Of a stretch of DNA of 13,605 bases, positions 7,883-13,574 are shown piece by piece. The translations under genes were made by a program, and so were the position numbers. Within the stretch, counting starts at the first letter, position 1, and every line of letters starts with the position of its first letter. The stretch lies in assembly GCA_020053155.1 (NCBI GenBank), contig JAGVNS010000141.1, positions 1 to 13,605 of the forward strand. Direction: 5' to 3'. Under the pieces are notes generated by a model. It had not been told where the DNA came from. It was given only the letters and a program-made list of their open reading frames with translations, and did no database searches. This DNA comes from Nitrososphaerota archaeon. GTDB taxonomy: Archaea > Iainarchaeota > Iainarchaeia > Iainarchaeales > VGJJ01.

Positions 7883-8689
7883 ATGAAAAAAATACGGTTT
7901 TTCAACAACTATCCTTTCTCCTTTATTTTTGGAGGGGTGGGGTTTGCGTTGCTTATTCTCATTCTTGCTTTTCTTTTTCTCCCTTCCTTTTTTTCTTTTT
8001 TTTTCTCCACCCAAACCCCTTTTTCCTTTTCGGATTGTCATGCGCTTGATCGTTCCGTTTACTCTCTTCCTCCAGGCGTGTTTGAAAATCTCCCGCCCCT
8101 TTCAGCATGCTTTGTTTCGGCGGCGTACACATTCGAGTCGGGGGCATTCCGCGATGCTTCTTTCTTTACTTCCTCTTATTATTTACAGCCTGAATTCTAT
8201 CCCTCATTTTTTACCCAAGGATTGCCGCAATGGCAAAATCCTATCGGTACACATTATGGAGTGGTAGGATACGGCGCCTACCCCTCGTTTCAAATCCTGT
8301 CCATCCGCCCCGGGGAAACCAAAACGGTTCGTGTATTCTTCTATTCCGGTTTTGGGGTGCGCGGGTATCAAGGTGCCGCTCTTCAACCCGTTTTCCAAAA
8401 CCCAGCGCATGCCTCATTTGTTTCTGTTTTCTTGGATGAAAATGCTACTAACGGCTTCCTCCTCGGCCCCAACTTTCCTAAGTTTTCCAGGGAGTGGGTG
8501 AAGCCGGTTGACATTACTATTGCCCTCTCCCCCGCCGCCCCGCCAGATGAAATTATACTCGCCGTGGAAACACGCGCTCCTCCTTTGCGTATTCAAGAGG
8601 CCGGTGCCGCGCTTCCCTATTACTCGTCCATCACCCAGTTTGTAGGAGAAAGGCCCGCTTTTTATCTCACCATTGTTCCAACGACCTGA
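7883..8689 (+). CDS. Membrane-anchored extracellular beta-domain protein, probable operon partner of the giant surface protein
   Basis: 268 residues. A short basic start (MKKIRFFNN) leads into one hydrophobic segment at about 11-42, which is very Phe-rich at its end (FFSFFFS) and acts as a signal anchor. The rest is predicted extracellular and beta-rich: a PGETKTVRVFF strand pair near residues 148-158, then GYQG, and a C-terminal stretch with YYSSITQFVGERPAFYLTI. That tail resembles the end of small archaeal membrane-anchored beta-sandwich proteins, but I cannot name a family. The gene starts 10 bp after the upstream stop with a Shine-Dalgarno over that junction, so the two are likely co-translated and may interact. 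The coding strand holds an uninterrupted 41-nt pyrimidine tract at 7968-8008. Confidence 0.85.
   Translation: MKKIRFFNNYPFSFIFGGVGFALLILILAFLFLPSFFSFFFSTQTPFSFSDCHALDRSVYSLPPGVFENLPPLSACFVSAAYTFESGAFRDASFFTSSYYLQPEFYPSFFTQGLPQWQNPIGTHYGVVGYGAYPSFQILSIRPGETKTVRVFFYSGFGVRGYQGAALQPVFQNPAHASFVSVFLDENATNGFLLGPNFPKFSREWVKPVDITIALSPAAPPDEIILAVETRAPPLRIQEAGAALPYYSSITQFVGERPAFYLTIVPTT
7968..8008 (+). other. 41-nt uninterrupted pyrimidine tract inside a gene (T7-C-T9)
   Basis: Every base from 7968 to 8008 is C or T, including T7 at 7988-7994 and T9 at 7996-8004. It encodes the end of the membrane helix and the adjacent Phe/Ser-rich stretch. T runs of this kind are what archaeal RNA polymerase uses to terminate, and homopolymer T9 is prone to slippage. 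Confidence 0.9.
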
Positions 8690-8715
8690 TGGTCCCATGT
8701 TTTACTAAACAAACT

Positions 8716-8736
8716 ATTTTCTCTTTTGAGTTTTTT
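8716..8736 (+). terminator. T-rich terminator candidate after the plus-strand pair
   Basis: Downstream of the stop at 8689 the plus strand has T4, CTCT4 and T6 blocks (8717-8736), matching archaeal U-rich intrinsic termination. It lies in the 60-bp convergent gap before the stop of the opposite gene at 8750. No strong hairpin precedes it, and none is required in archaea. Confidence 0.45.
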
Positions 8737-8749
8737 ATGCAGGTCGGTG

Positions 8750-10168
8750 TTAGCATTCGGATAATGCGATGCGCGATTGTGGAATTCCCGTGTTATCATA
8801 ATGGGAAGTGCTCACCAGCGTTCCATCCATGCTTGGCAGAAGGGGGGTTTCCAATCCGGGCGGGGGAACGATTTCTTTGAAAGGCTCAAATTTTTTTGTA
8901 GACGGATTCCATGAAACCATCCGAATGATTTTATTTTCATACTCTACTGCTCCTACCACCATTTTCCCTTTTTTGGGATTAAATGTCGCCCGTGGCATTA
9001 TTTCACTGATTCCCGCATCATTGGCCAATGGTTTTTCTTGGGAAAATTGTCCATGCCCGTACGTCCTAAATACGATATCCCAATTGTTTTGGTTGGGATT
9101 TTTTCTTGGATAAAATGCGAATATGTTTTTTCCATCCATATGTGTTCGATAGGAATACAAATTCCCGAAGGAACTGCCGGCTGGGAAATCCGTGCTTTCA
9201 AGGGATGAAATTAGTATGGGGGTTGTTTCATTTTTGGGCAACATATAAAAGTAATACGTTAACAGTCCAAAGAAGTTTCCCCGCATGCGTAGCCAGGAAA
9301 CATTTTCCCCATTATCAATGGTTGTTTGGATAATATGGTCCACTTGAAGCCCTGTGGGGAGTTGGTATTGGGTGATAATCTCTTTTTGTTTGGTCCGCAA
9401 ATTGTATTTTATTAGGGTGCCCGTGGAGGTGGATGCTTTACTGAAATAATATGCAAGATACCCATTGCTTATGTCATGCTCAAAGAACTGGCCGTCGAAA
9501 GTGCCCCCGTCCATTGGAATGGTCTCCACCTCCGTGATACTTGCTGAACAATTCTGTAATTGGCACGTAACCAGCTGGGCTTCAGGTGGTCCTCCAGGCA
9601 ATTCTTCGCCATTGGGCATGTTTGTTTTTCTCCAAAACGCAACCACCCCCTCGCTATTGACTTGGGGGAAGGTCGTGTTTCCAAAAAAAGCATCTGAAAT
9701 AGTTTCTTCACCAAGCTTGGTTTTTGTCCCATCATCGGTTGTTCCCAGCATATGGTCCAAACCCACGTCTAAAACCATGGGGAGGTGTTTCCATATTTTA
9801 TCGGCTGTTGAATAATATTCTTCGTCCCACACCACGTACTGTCCAGCCACATCCGAATAATCCTGCTTAAATATGGGATTAAGTGGTTCAATGGGGGTTG
9901 ATTGGCAGACCATATTTTTAGAAACAGTTCCCGCAGGGATTCCTATTTTTGGCCCACTAAGGGGTGGGGTGTAAGTGATGAATGCCACTGTCTTTCCGTT
10001 TAAAAGAGGCTGGTTTGTCAGCGTGAGATTTTCCCTATAATACTTTTGAGGTTCCAATAGGGGGGGAGAAACCGAAATAATGTTGCTCACTCCCCCCGTG
10101 AAACGGTCGGTTGCCACCACCAAAAAGGCTATCAAAATTAATGCGAATACAATGATAGGGTGTTGCAT
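8750..10168 (-). CDS. TolB-like beta-propeller surface protein
   Basis: 472 residues with an N-terminal signal or membrane segment at about 4-20 (IIVFALILIAFLVVA). The remainder shows about eight recurring strands typical of TolB/WD40-like propellers, in which a turn (D-x-x-G-x or NG) is followed by a V/I-A/V-W/F strand: TVAFITY at 60, DVAGQYVVWDEE at 106, VVAFWRK at 175, DISNGYLAYYF at 232, DNGENVSWLR at 285, MDGKNIFAFYP at 344, KMVVGAV at 402 and SMDGTLVSTS at 446. Residues 134-148 match the D-x-G-x-D-x-x-x-GT-x-DDG loop that recurs in archaeal exported propellers and is probably calcium-binding. Two Cys at about 202 and 207 could pair. It is likely an exported, membrane-tethered recognition or scaffold protein; no enzymatic residues are evident. 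The start is supported by GGGAG 7 bases upstream of the ATG at 10168 and a strong TATA box further up. Confidence 0.85.
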   Translation of the reverse strand: MQHPIIVFALILIAFLVVATDRFTGGVSNIISVSPPLLEPQKYYRENLTLTNQPLLNGKTVAFITYTPPLSGPKIGIPAGTVSKNMVCQSTPIEPLNPIFKQDYSDVAGQYVVWDEEYYSTADKIWKHLPMVLDVGLDHMLGTTDDGTKTKLGEETISDAFFGNTTFPQVNSEGVVAFWRKTNMPNGEELPGGPPEAQLVTCQLQNCSASITEVETIPMDGGTFDGQFFEHDISNGYLAYYFSKASTSTGTLIKYNLRTKQKEIITQYQLPTGLQVDHIIQTTIDNGENVSWLRMRGNFFGLLTYYFYMLPKNETTPILISSLESTDFPAGSSFGNLYSYRTHMDGKNIFAFYPRKNPNQNNWDIVFRTYGHGQFSQEKPLANDAGISEIMPRATFNPKKGKMVVGAVEYENKIIRMVSWNPSTKKFEPFKEIVPPPGLETPLLPSMDGTLVSTSHYDNTGIPQSRIALSEC

Positions 10169-10217
10169 TCATTTTCTCCCTTATCGTATTCTTCTTCCTA
10201 TCTACCCACCTTGCTTA

Positions 10218-10230
10218 GAAATATATAAAC
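10218..10230 (-). promoter_or_regulatory. Strong archaeal TATA box for the TolB-like propeller gene
   Basis: The minus strand reads GTTTATATATTTC, close to the archaeal TTTATATA consensus. Transcription should start near 10198, leaving a leader of about 30 nt with the GGGAG Shine-Dalgarno at 10176-10180. This separates the gene from the upstream minus-strand gene ending at 10335. Confidence 0.75.
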
Positions 10231-10262
10231 ATTGTCCTTATTTCCTGGCCGATTTTGGGGAC

Positions 10263-10278
10263 GTAAACAATGGTTTAC
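10263..10278. other. Short perfect inverted repeat in the intergenic gap
   Basis: GTAAAC-aatg-GTTTAC is a perfect 6-bp stem with a 4-nt loop, about 35-60 bp upstream of the TATA box at 10218-10230 and 57 bp beyond the stop at 10335. It could be an operator or an RNA hairpin at the end of the upstream minus transcript; there is no T run after it. The rest of the 166-bp gap (10169-10334) shows nothing else. Confidence 0.3.
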
Positions 10279-10334
10279 TTCCCATTCATGCGAGTGAACC
10301 GTTCTTCTCTTTCATCAAAATGGGTAATTATGAT

Positions 10335-12320
10335 TCAGATGGTTCCCTTGACAACGTTATAGATGCGGAAATCGTCCATCATCCCATTCAACGAGTATTG
10401 GTTGTTTTGTCCCGTCCCGATGGAGTATATTGCGGGGGCATTCTCCAATAGGATGGGGCTTTGTGCCGTGTACGTCATGGTCGTCCCCCCCTGAGTGGGA
10501 TTTCCAACTGTTATTTTTATTTTTTCTCCATTCCACACCACTTTCACTTTTTGCATGCTTCCATTGGGAGCAAACGCCGTGCTGGCTTCATGCTTGTTTC
10601 CAAGCGTGTCCATCATTACAAAGTGGACTTTTCCATCCGCTGAATCGTAATACAATTCCATTTCGTTTGGATGGATGGTGTTTCTCCCGTATGGGGTGCT
10701 TCCCTTTACTGCAGCTGCCACCCCCGACCCAGGTCCACTCGGATTTCCCCACGTGGGTTGGCAGAATGGATTGGAAATGTGCAGCGTGTACTGTATTATG
10801 CCATCTTTATTCAGGTAATACACGGGGCAAATTCCTCCGGTGGAGGAATGATATGCGATGTCATTCAATCCATCCCCATCCATGTTTCCTACTGAAACGC
10901 TTACCGCGTTTTCAACGGGATACTTTATCGTATTTGTAAAGTCGGGTCCGCGGAAGAACGTGCTTGAATTGTTGTCGGTGAACGCACTGGGTTTGTAGTT
11001 GGCCGTTCCAATGTCCAAATGCCCATCATTGTCCATGTCGCGAATCGCCACCGTGAATGGTCTGGATGTTGAAAGCGTAAACCGATGTTGGGGGTCATTG
11101 GGAAAGTGTCCCGTGCCATCATTCATCCATACGATTAATTGATTCCCAAACGTTTGGGCTAACACCACGTCTTCCCACCCATCCTGGTCTAAATCCTCGG
11201 CTTGGAGTCCAAGTATTCCATTGTCTAACACTTGATAATCCGTTGGAGAGACAATTCCCACCGTGTAATCCCCTTGCGGGGTTATTTGCCCATACAGCAC
11301 CATGCTGGGTTTGAATGGATCAATGGTGAAGCTTCCAAAAATAATGTCAAGGACTCCGTCCTTATCCACGTCCACCGCATCGATTCCTTCCGCCGAAGTT
11401 ACAAACGGACCAAATGTCGTGGGCCACGGCGTGAACGTTCCATTCCCGTTTCCCTTCCACAAATAAATGGGCGGGGTTAGAGGATCGTAGGACGCCACCA
11501 CCAAGTCTAAGTGTTCATCTCCATCCAAATACGCAAGGGTACTCCCTTGGGGTTGGGGCACGCTGATGCGATTGATTGGGGAAGGCCCGCTCAACGTTTG
11601 TCCTGGTTGTAAATTGTCAAAGAGCCATATTTCGTTGGCCCCGTTGTTGCTGATGGCCAAATCAATGCTCCCATCTTCGTCAATGTCCCCGGCTGAAATG
11701 GCGCGGACGATGTGGGATGGAAAACTGAGCGGATTCTGCGTATTGACTCCATCCGTTCCCCCAAAAAAAACGTAGGACGTGTTCGGACTATTCGCGCTTC
11801 CCGTTTCTCCAAACACCAAATCGTTGTACGCGTCCCCGTCCAACGACTTTCCTCCCATCATCGAAAAAAGATATTGTCTTCGTGTGCTTCCCGTGTTGGG
11901 ATTGATCCACGCTTCAATGGTTCCCTTGCTCAAATCCAGTCCCGTGTTGGGATACAATCCCACGCTTCCTTTTTCATTGATCAACGCCCCCTTCGTGTTG
12001 TTGATTCCACCCGTCGTCATTACAAAATTTGACTTGATGGGGTTTACATACCCATTTTTGGTGGTGCATTTTGTGCTCGCGTTAAAATTACAAAAAAGTA
12101 CGAGCGTTTTGTCAAATACTGGAACGGGGCCCAATACTATTGGTTTGACTGTCACTCCTGTTGGGACAATGGTTGGGGTGGTTTGGCTATACACCATAGC
12201 TGCCATTCCTAAGAGTAATACCAGGAAAACGACCCCCATGTTCTGTGTCCGAGGCTGTCGCTCCAATTTCCACTGTTTCCCTCTCTGTCCCATCTGTTGA
12301 ATCATCCTTTCCGTGTGCAT
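10335..12320 (-). CDS. Surface protein with a seven-motif FG-GAP propeller inserted in a LamG-like domain
   Basis: 661 residues from the ATG at 12320. The membrane or signal segment is at about 28-45 (NMGVVFLVLLLGMAAMVYS), behind a basic n-region. Residues 71-157 match the first half of a LamG/concanavalin-like domain (TLVLFCNFN, KGALINEKGSV, GTIEAWIN, LFSMMGG). Residues 158-500 carry seven FG-GAP motifs: DGDAYNDL (161), DIDEDGSIDL (212), YLDGDEHLDL (264), DVDKDGVLDI (317), DLDQDGWEDV (376), DMDNDGHLDI (428) and NMDGDGLNDI (479), the right number for one integrin-like propeller. Residues 545-661 are the second LamG half (MELYYDSADGKVHFVM, QKVKVVWNGEKIKITVG, YSLNGMMDDFRIYN). It is probably an extracellular calcium-dependent carbohydrate- or protein-binding protein. 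A GTG at 12425 extends the frame, but the TATA block at 12385-12405 lies inside that extension, so it is not used here. ATGs at 12305 and 12293 (the latter with AGGATGAT upstream) remain possible starts. Confidence 0.85.
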   Translation of the reverse strand: MHTERMIQQMGQRGKQWKLERQPRTQNMGVVFLVLLLGMAAMVYSQTTPTIVPTGVTVKPIVLGPVPVFDKTLVLFCNFNASTKCTTKNGYVNPIKSNFVMTTGGINNTKGALINEKGSVGLYPNTGLDLSKGTIEAWINPNTGSTRRQYLFSMMGGKSLDGDAYNDLVFGETGSANSPNTSYVFFGGTDGVNTQNPLSFPSHIVRAISAGDIDEDGSIDLAISNNGANEIWLFDNLQPGQTLSGPSPINRISVPQPQGSTLAYLDGDEHLDLVVASYDPLTPPIYLWKGNGNGTFTPWPTTFGPFVTSAEGIDAVDVDKDGVLDIIFGSFTIDPFKPSMVLYGQITPQGDYTVGIVSPTDYQVLDNGILGLQAEDLDQDGWEDVVLAQTFGNQLIVWMNDGTGHFPNDPQHRFTLSTSRPFTVAIRDMDNDGHLDIGTANYKPSAFTDNNSSTFFRGPDFTNTIKYPVENAVSVSVGNMDGDGLNDIAYHSSTGGICPVYYLNKDGIIQYTLHISNPFCQPTWGNPSGPGSGVAAAVKGSTPYGRNTIHPNEMELYYDSADGKVHFVMMDTLGNKHEASTAFAPNGSMQKVKVVWNGEKIKITVGNPTQGGTTMTYTAQSPILLENAPAIYSIGTGQNNQYSLNGMMDDFRIYNVVKGTI

Positions 12321-12345
12321 CTCTTGAAACGCATCAAAACAACCA

Positions 12346-12351
12346 TTTAAA
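12346..12351 (-). promoter_or_regulatory. Second TATA-like box, placed for a leaderless start at 12320
   Basis: TTTAAA, in the context ACTTTAAATGG on the minus strand, is centred 28 bp from the ATG at 12320. This is the same spacing as at the leaderless gene starting at 2605. It competes with the stronger box at 12390-12400 as the promoter of the LamG/FG-GAP gene. Confidence 0.35.
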
Positions 12352-12384
12352 GTATTCGGGTATTGCAACCTAACTCCTTCAAAA

Positions 12385-12405
12385 GGTTGCTTTATAATCG
12401 TTATT
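12385..12405 (-). promoter_or_regulatory. Promoter block with TATA box, identical to the slipin promoter block (copy 1)
   Basis: These 21 bp are identical to 13554-13574. On the minus strand the core is GATTATAAAG, preceded by AATAAC and followed by CAACC. The predicted transcription start is near 12369, giving a leader of about 50-75 nt before the possible starts of the LamG/FG-GAP gene. Confidence 0.6.
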
Positions 12406-12441
12406 AGCCGCCCACCTGCGGCCACACGGACGGACTACAAA

Positions 12442-12460
12442 GTGGGTTTTTCAAACCCAC
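12442..12460. other. Perfect 8-bp hairpin upstream of the tRNA gene
   Basis: GTGGGTTT-ttc-AAACCCAC folds perfectly on either strand. It lies between the minus-strand promoter at 12385-12405 and the tRNA promoter, so it could insulate transcripts or end a transcript arriving from the slipin side. The T4 (12447-12450) lies within the stem and loop, not after it. Confidence 0.4.
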
Positions 12461-12470
12461 CGTAGGCCAC

Positions 12471-12481
12471 TACTAAATAAC
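12471..12481 (+). promoter_or_regulatory. TATA box of the tRNA-Lys gene
   Basis: TACTAAATAAC has its AT core (12474-12481) centred about 26 bp upstream of the first tRNA base at 12504, the usual archaeal spacing for transcription starting at or close to the mature 5' end. Confidence 0.6.
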
Positions 12482-12503
12482 GCGATAAAAAACCACCTAA
12501 TTT

Positions 12504-12577
12504 GGGGCCATAGCTCAGTCTGGTAGAGCAGCGGACTCTTAATCCGCGTGTCGAGGGTTCAAATCCCTCTGGCCTCG
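12504..12577 (+). tRNA. tRNA-Lys (CUU anticodon)
   Basis: The full cloverleaf can be drawn over 74 nt. The acceptor is GGGGCCA with TGGCCTC (one G-U pair at 2:71), the D stem GCTC with GAGC, the anticodon stem GCGGA with TCCGC enclosing the loop CTCTTAA, a 5-nt variable loop GTGTC, the T stem GAGGG with CCCTC and the loop TTCAAAT. The anticodon at the loop centre is CTT, which reads AAG (Lys). The discriminator base is G; CCA is not encoded (TAT follows). No intron is present. Confidence 0.95.
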
Positions 12578-12579
12578 TA
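12562..12579 (+). repeat. tRNA 3' end repeat, copy 1 (inside tRNA-Lys)
   Basis: The 18 bp AATCCCTCTGGCCTCGTA cover the end of the T loop, the T stem 3' strand, the acceptor 3' strand, G73 and two flanking bases. They recur exactly at 12640-12657. Confidence 0.85.
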
Positions 12580-12580
12580 T

Positions 12581-12599
12581 GGGTTCCCTTGTGGAACCC
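12581..12599. other. Perfect 7-bp hairpin directly after the tRNA
   Basis: GGGTTCC-cttgt-GGAACCC starts 3 bases after the tRNA discriminator. It may take part in tRNA 3' processing or termination. It is the first of two tandem perfect hairpins between the tRNA and the copied tRNA 3' end. Confidence 0.55.
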
Positions 12600-12604
12600 T
12601 AACG

Positions 12605-12633
12605 CTTTTGCTCAATCTTTTTGCAAAAGATTG
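12605..12633. terminator. Hairpin with T tracts between tRNA-Lys and its 3'-end copy
   Basis: CAATCTTTT-tgc-AAAAGATTG (12613-12633) is a perfect 9-bp stem with a 3-nt loop. With TTTT at 12606-12609 and TTTTT at 12618-12622, it could end the tRNA transcript on the plus strand; the stem may also serve the slipin transcript coming from the right. Confidence 0.45.
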
Positions 12634-12639
12634 GTTCCG

Positions 12640-12657
12640 AATCCCTCTGGCCTCGTA
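12640..12657 (+). repeat. tRNA 3' end repeat, copy 2 (attachment-site-like)
   Basis: An exact 18-bp copy of the 3' end of tRNA-Lys, 78 bp downstream and in the same orientation. GGTTC just upstream (12633-12637) extends the match with one inserted base. A duplicated tRNA 3' end is the usual footprint of integration by tyrosine recombinases, but no integrase or element lies between the copies. CCCTCTGG here also pairs with CCAGAGGG at 12668-12675. The rest of the gap to 12722 holds no gene. Confidence 0.5.
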
Positions 12658-12722
12658 GTCTAATTGTCCAGAGGGGTCGATAGGTAAATCACCGTGCTGG
12701 ATTTTCCATCCACCAATAGGGC

Positions 12723-13481
12723 TTATTTTTTCTTGAATATGTTCGCGAGGTTTTTCATTCCTTCAAACAATTCCACGGGTACTAAAATGACCGTGTTGGA
12801 GGGAGTAGGTCCCAACCCATCAATGGTTTGGAGGGTGCGCAGCTGCATCGCTCCTTGCGTCTCGGCCATTATTTTAGCCGCATCCGACAAATTACGTGCC
12901 GCGAGTTTGTCTCCTTCCGATTTGATGATGTTGGCGCGCTTTTCTCGCTCCGCAGACGCTTGTCTGGACATGATTCGTTTCAAGTCTTCAGGCAATTCAA
13001 TGTCCTGCATCTTAATCGAATCCACTTCCACGCCCCAACCTTTGGCCTGCTTTTCCACGATGGTTTCAATCATATCCCCAATCTTTTGCCGCTCGGCAAG
13101 CACTTCATCCAGCGTCATCCCCCCCACTACATCTCGCAGGGCAGTTTGAGCGTATTGGGAGACGGCATATACGTAATCCTGCACATTCAATATGGCCTTG
13201 CTCGCGTCCTCTACTTTAAAATATACCACCCCGTTGATGTTTACCGGCACATTGTCTTTGGTAATGGCCTGTTGTCGAGGAATGTCAATCGTCAGTATGC
13301 GCATGTCTATCGTTACACTTCTATCAATAATGGGGACAATAAAATTGAGTCCTGGCTGTAATGTTTGGTGAAGTTTTCCCAACCGGAATACGACGGCTGT
13401 TTCATACTGCTGAATCAGCCGGATGCTTAAAATGAGTACAACAAAGAGTACGATTAACATTGCCAAAATCTCTAACGCCAT
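12723..13481 (-). CDS. Slipin (stomatin/prohibitin-like SPFH membrane protein)
   Basis: 252 residues, the usual slipin length. One N-terminal membrane segment (about 4-22) is followed by the SPFH domain (about 25-190) with the family's recognisable runs: YETAVVFRLGKL, PGLNFIVPIID, IDIPRQQAITKDNVPVNING, VYFKVED, QTALRDVVGGMTLDEVLAER, and WGVEVDSIKMQDIELPEDL. A charged Ala-rich coiled coil (about 168-215, RQASAEREKRANI) follows. The C-terminus SNTVILVPVELFEGM corresponds to the hydrophobic region that archaeal NfeD-type proteases cut in stomatin homologues. Slipins form large oligomeric membrane scaffolds. The NfeD partner usually encoded beside them is not in this window; it could lie upstream, beyond the right edge. 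GGAGG 7 bases before the ATG at 13481 supports the start. Confidence 0.95.
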   Translation of the reverse strand: MALEILAMLIVLFVVLILSIRLIQQYETAVVFRLGKLHQTLQPGLNFIVPIIDRSVTIDMRILTIDIPRQQAITKDNVPVNINGVVYFKVEDASKAILNVQDYVYAVSQYAQTALRDVVGGMTLDEVLAERQKIGDMIETIVEKQAKGWGVEVDSIKMQDIELPEDLKRIMSRQASAEREKRANIIKSEGDKLAARNLSDAAKIMAETQGAMQLRTLQTIDGLGPTPSNTVILVPVELFEGMKNLANIFKKK

Positions 13482-13488
13482 GACTATT

Positions 13489-13493
13489 CCTCC
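13489..13493 (-). promoter_or_regulatory. Shine-Dalgarno for slipin
   Basis: GGAGG on the minus strand, 7 bases before the ATG at 13481. It is the clearest ribosome site in the window and decides the start. Confidence 0.7.
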
Positions 13494-13496
13494 AAC

Positions 13497-13523
13497 CTAC
13501 CCTATTCTCTGTCCTAAACCCAT
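13497..13523 (-). other. Possible 8-codon leader ORF before slipin
   Basis: In the predicted slipin leader an ATG at 13523 encodes MGLGQRIG and stops with TAG, 15 nt before the slipin ATG. GGTGG (13530-13534) sits 6 bases upstream as a plausible Shine-Dalgarno. This may be chance. Confidence 0.25.
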
Positions 13524-13553
13524 TTTAATCCACCTTTTTTCGAGAACTAAATG

Positions 13554-13574
13554 GGTTGCTTTATAATCGTTATT
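13554..13574 (-). promoter_or_regulatory. Promoter block with TATA box for slipin (copy 2)
   Basis: Identical over 21 bp to 12385-12405, with GATTATAAAG as the TATA core. The predicted start near 13538 gives a leader of about 57 nt. Beyond it, 13575-13605 holds only an imperfect inverted repeat (CAGTA ... TACTG, 13586-13600). Confidence 0.65.

Noticed and set aside
12321..12425. N-terminal extension of the LamG/FG-GAP gene to a GTG at 12425
   Set aside because: The TATA block 12385-12405 lies inside the extension, the start would be GTG, and the added 35 residues precede the basic n-region and membrane segment without a recognisable feature.
12640..12722. A second tRNA gene after tRNA-Lys
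   Set aside because: Only the 3' T-arm/acceptor portion is present; no matching 5' acceptor, D arm or anticodon arm can be drawn, and the T-stem partner GAGGG is missing upstream.
13497..13523. Shared GGACAGAGA in the slipin leader and near 12290 in the LamG/FG-GAP gene as an extension of the common promoter element
   Set aside because: The distances from the 21-bp block differ (about 40 against about 97 bp) and the matches are short, so chance is sufficient.
12385..13574. The 21-bp direct repeats as ends of a mobile element carrying tRNA-Lys and slipin
   Set aside because: Both copies contain a TATA core at promoter distance from genes in the same orientation, and no transposase or integrase lies between them; a shared promoter explains them better.
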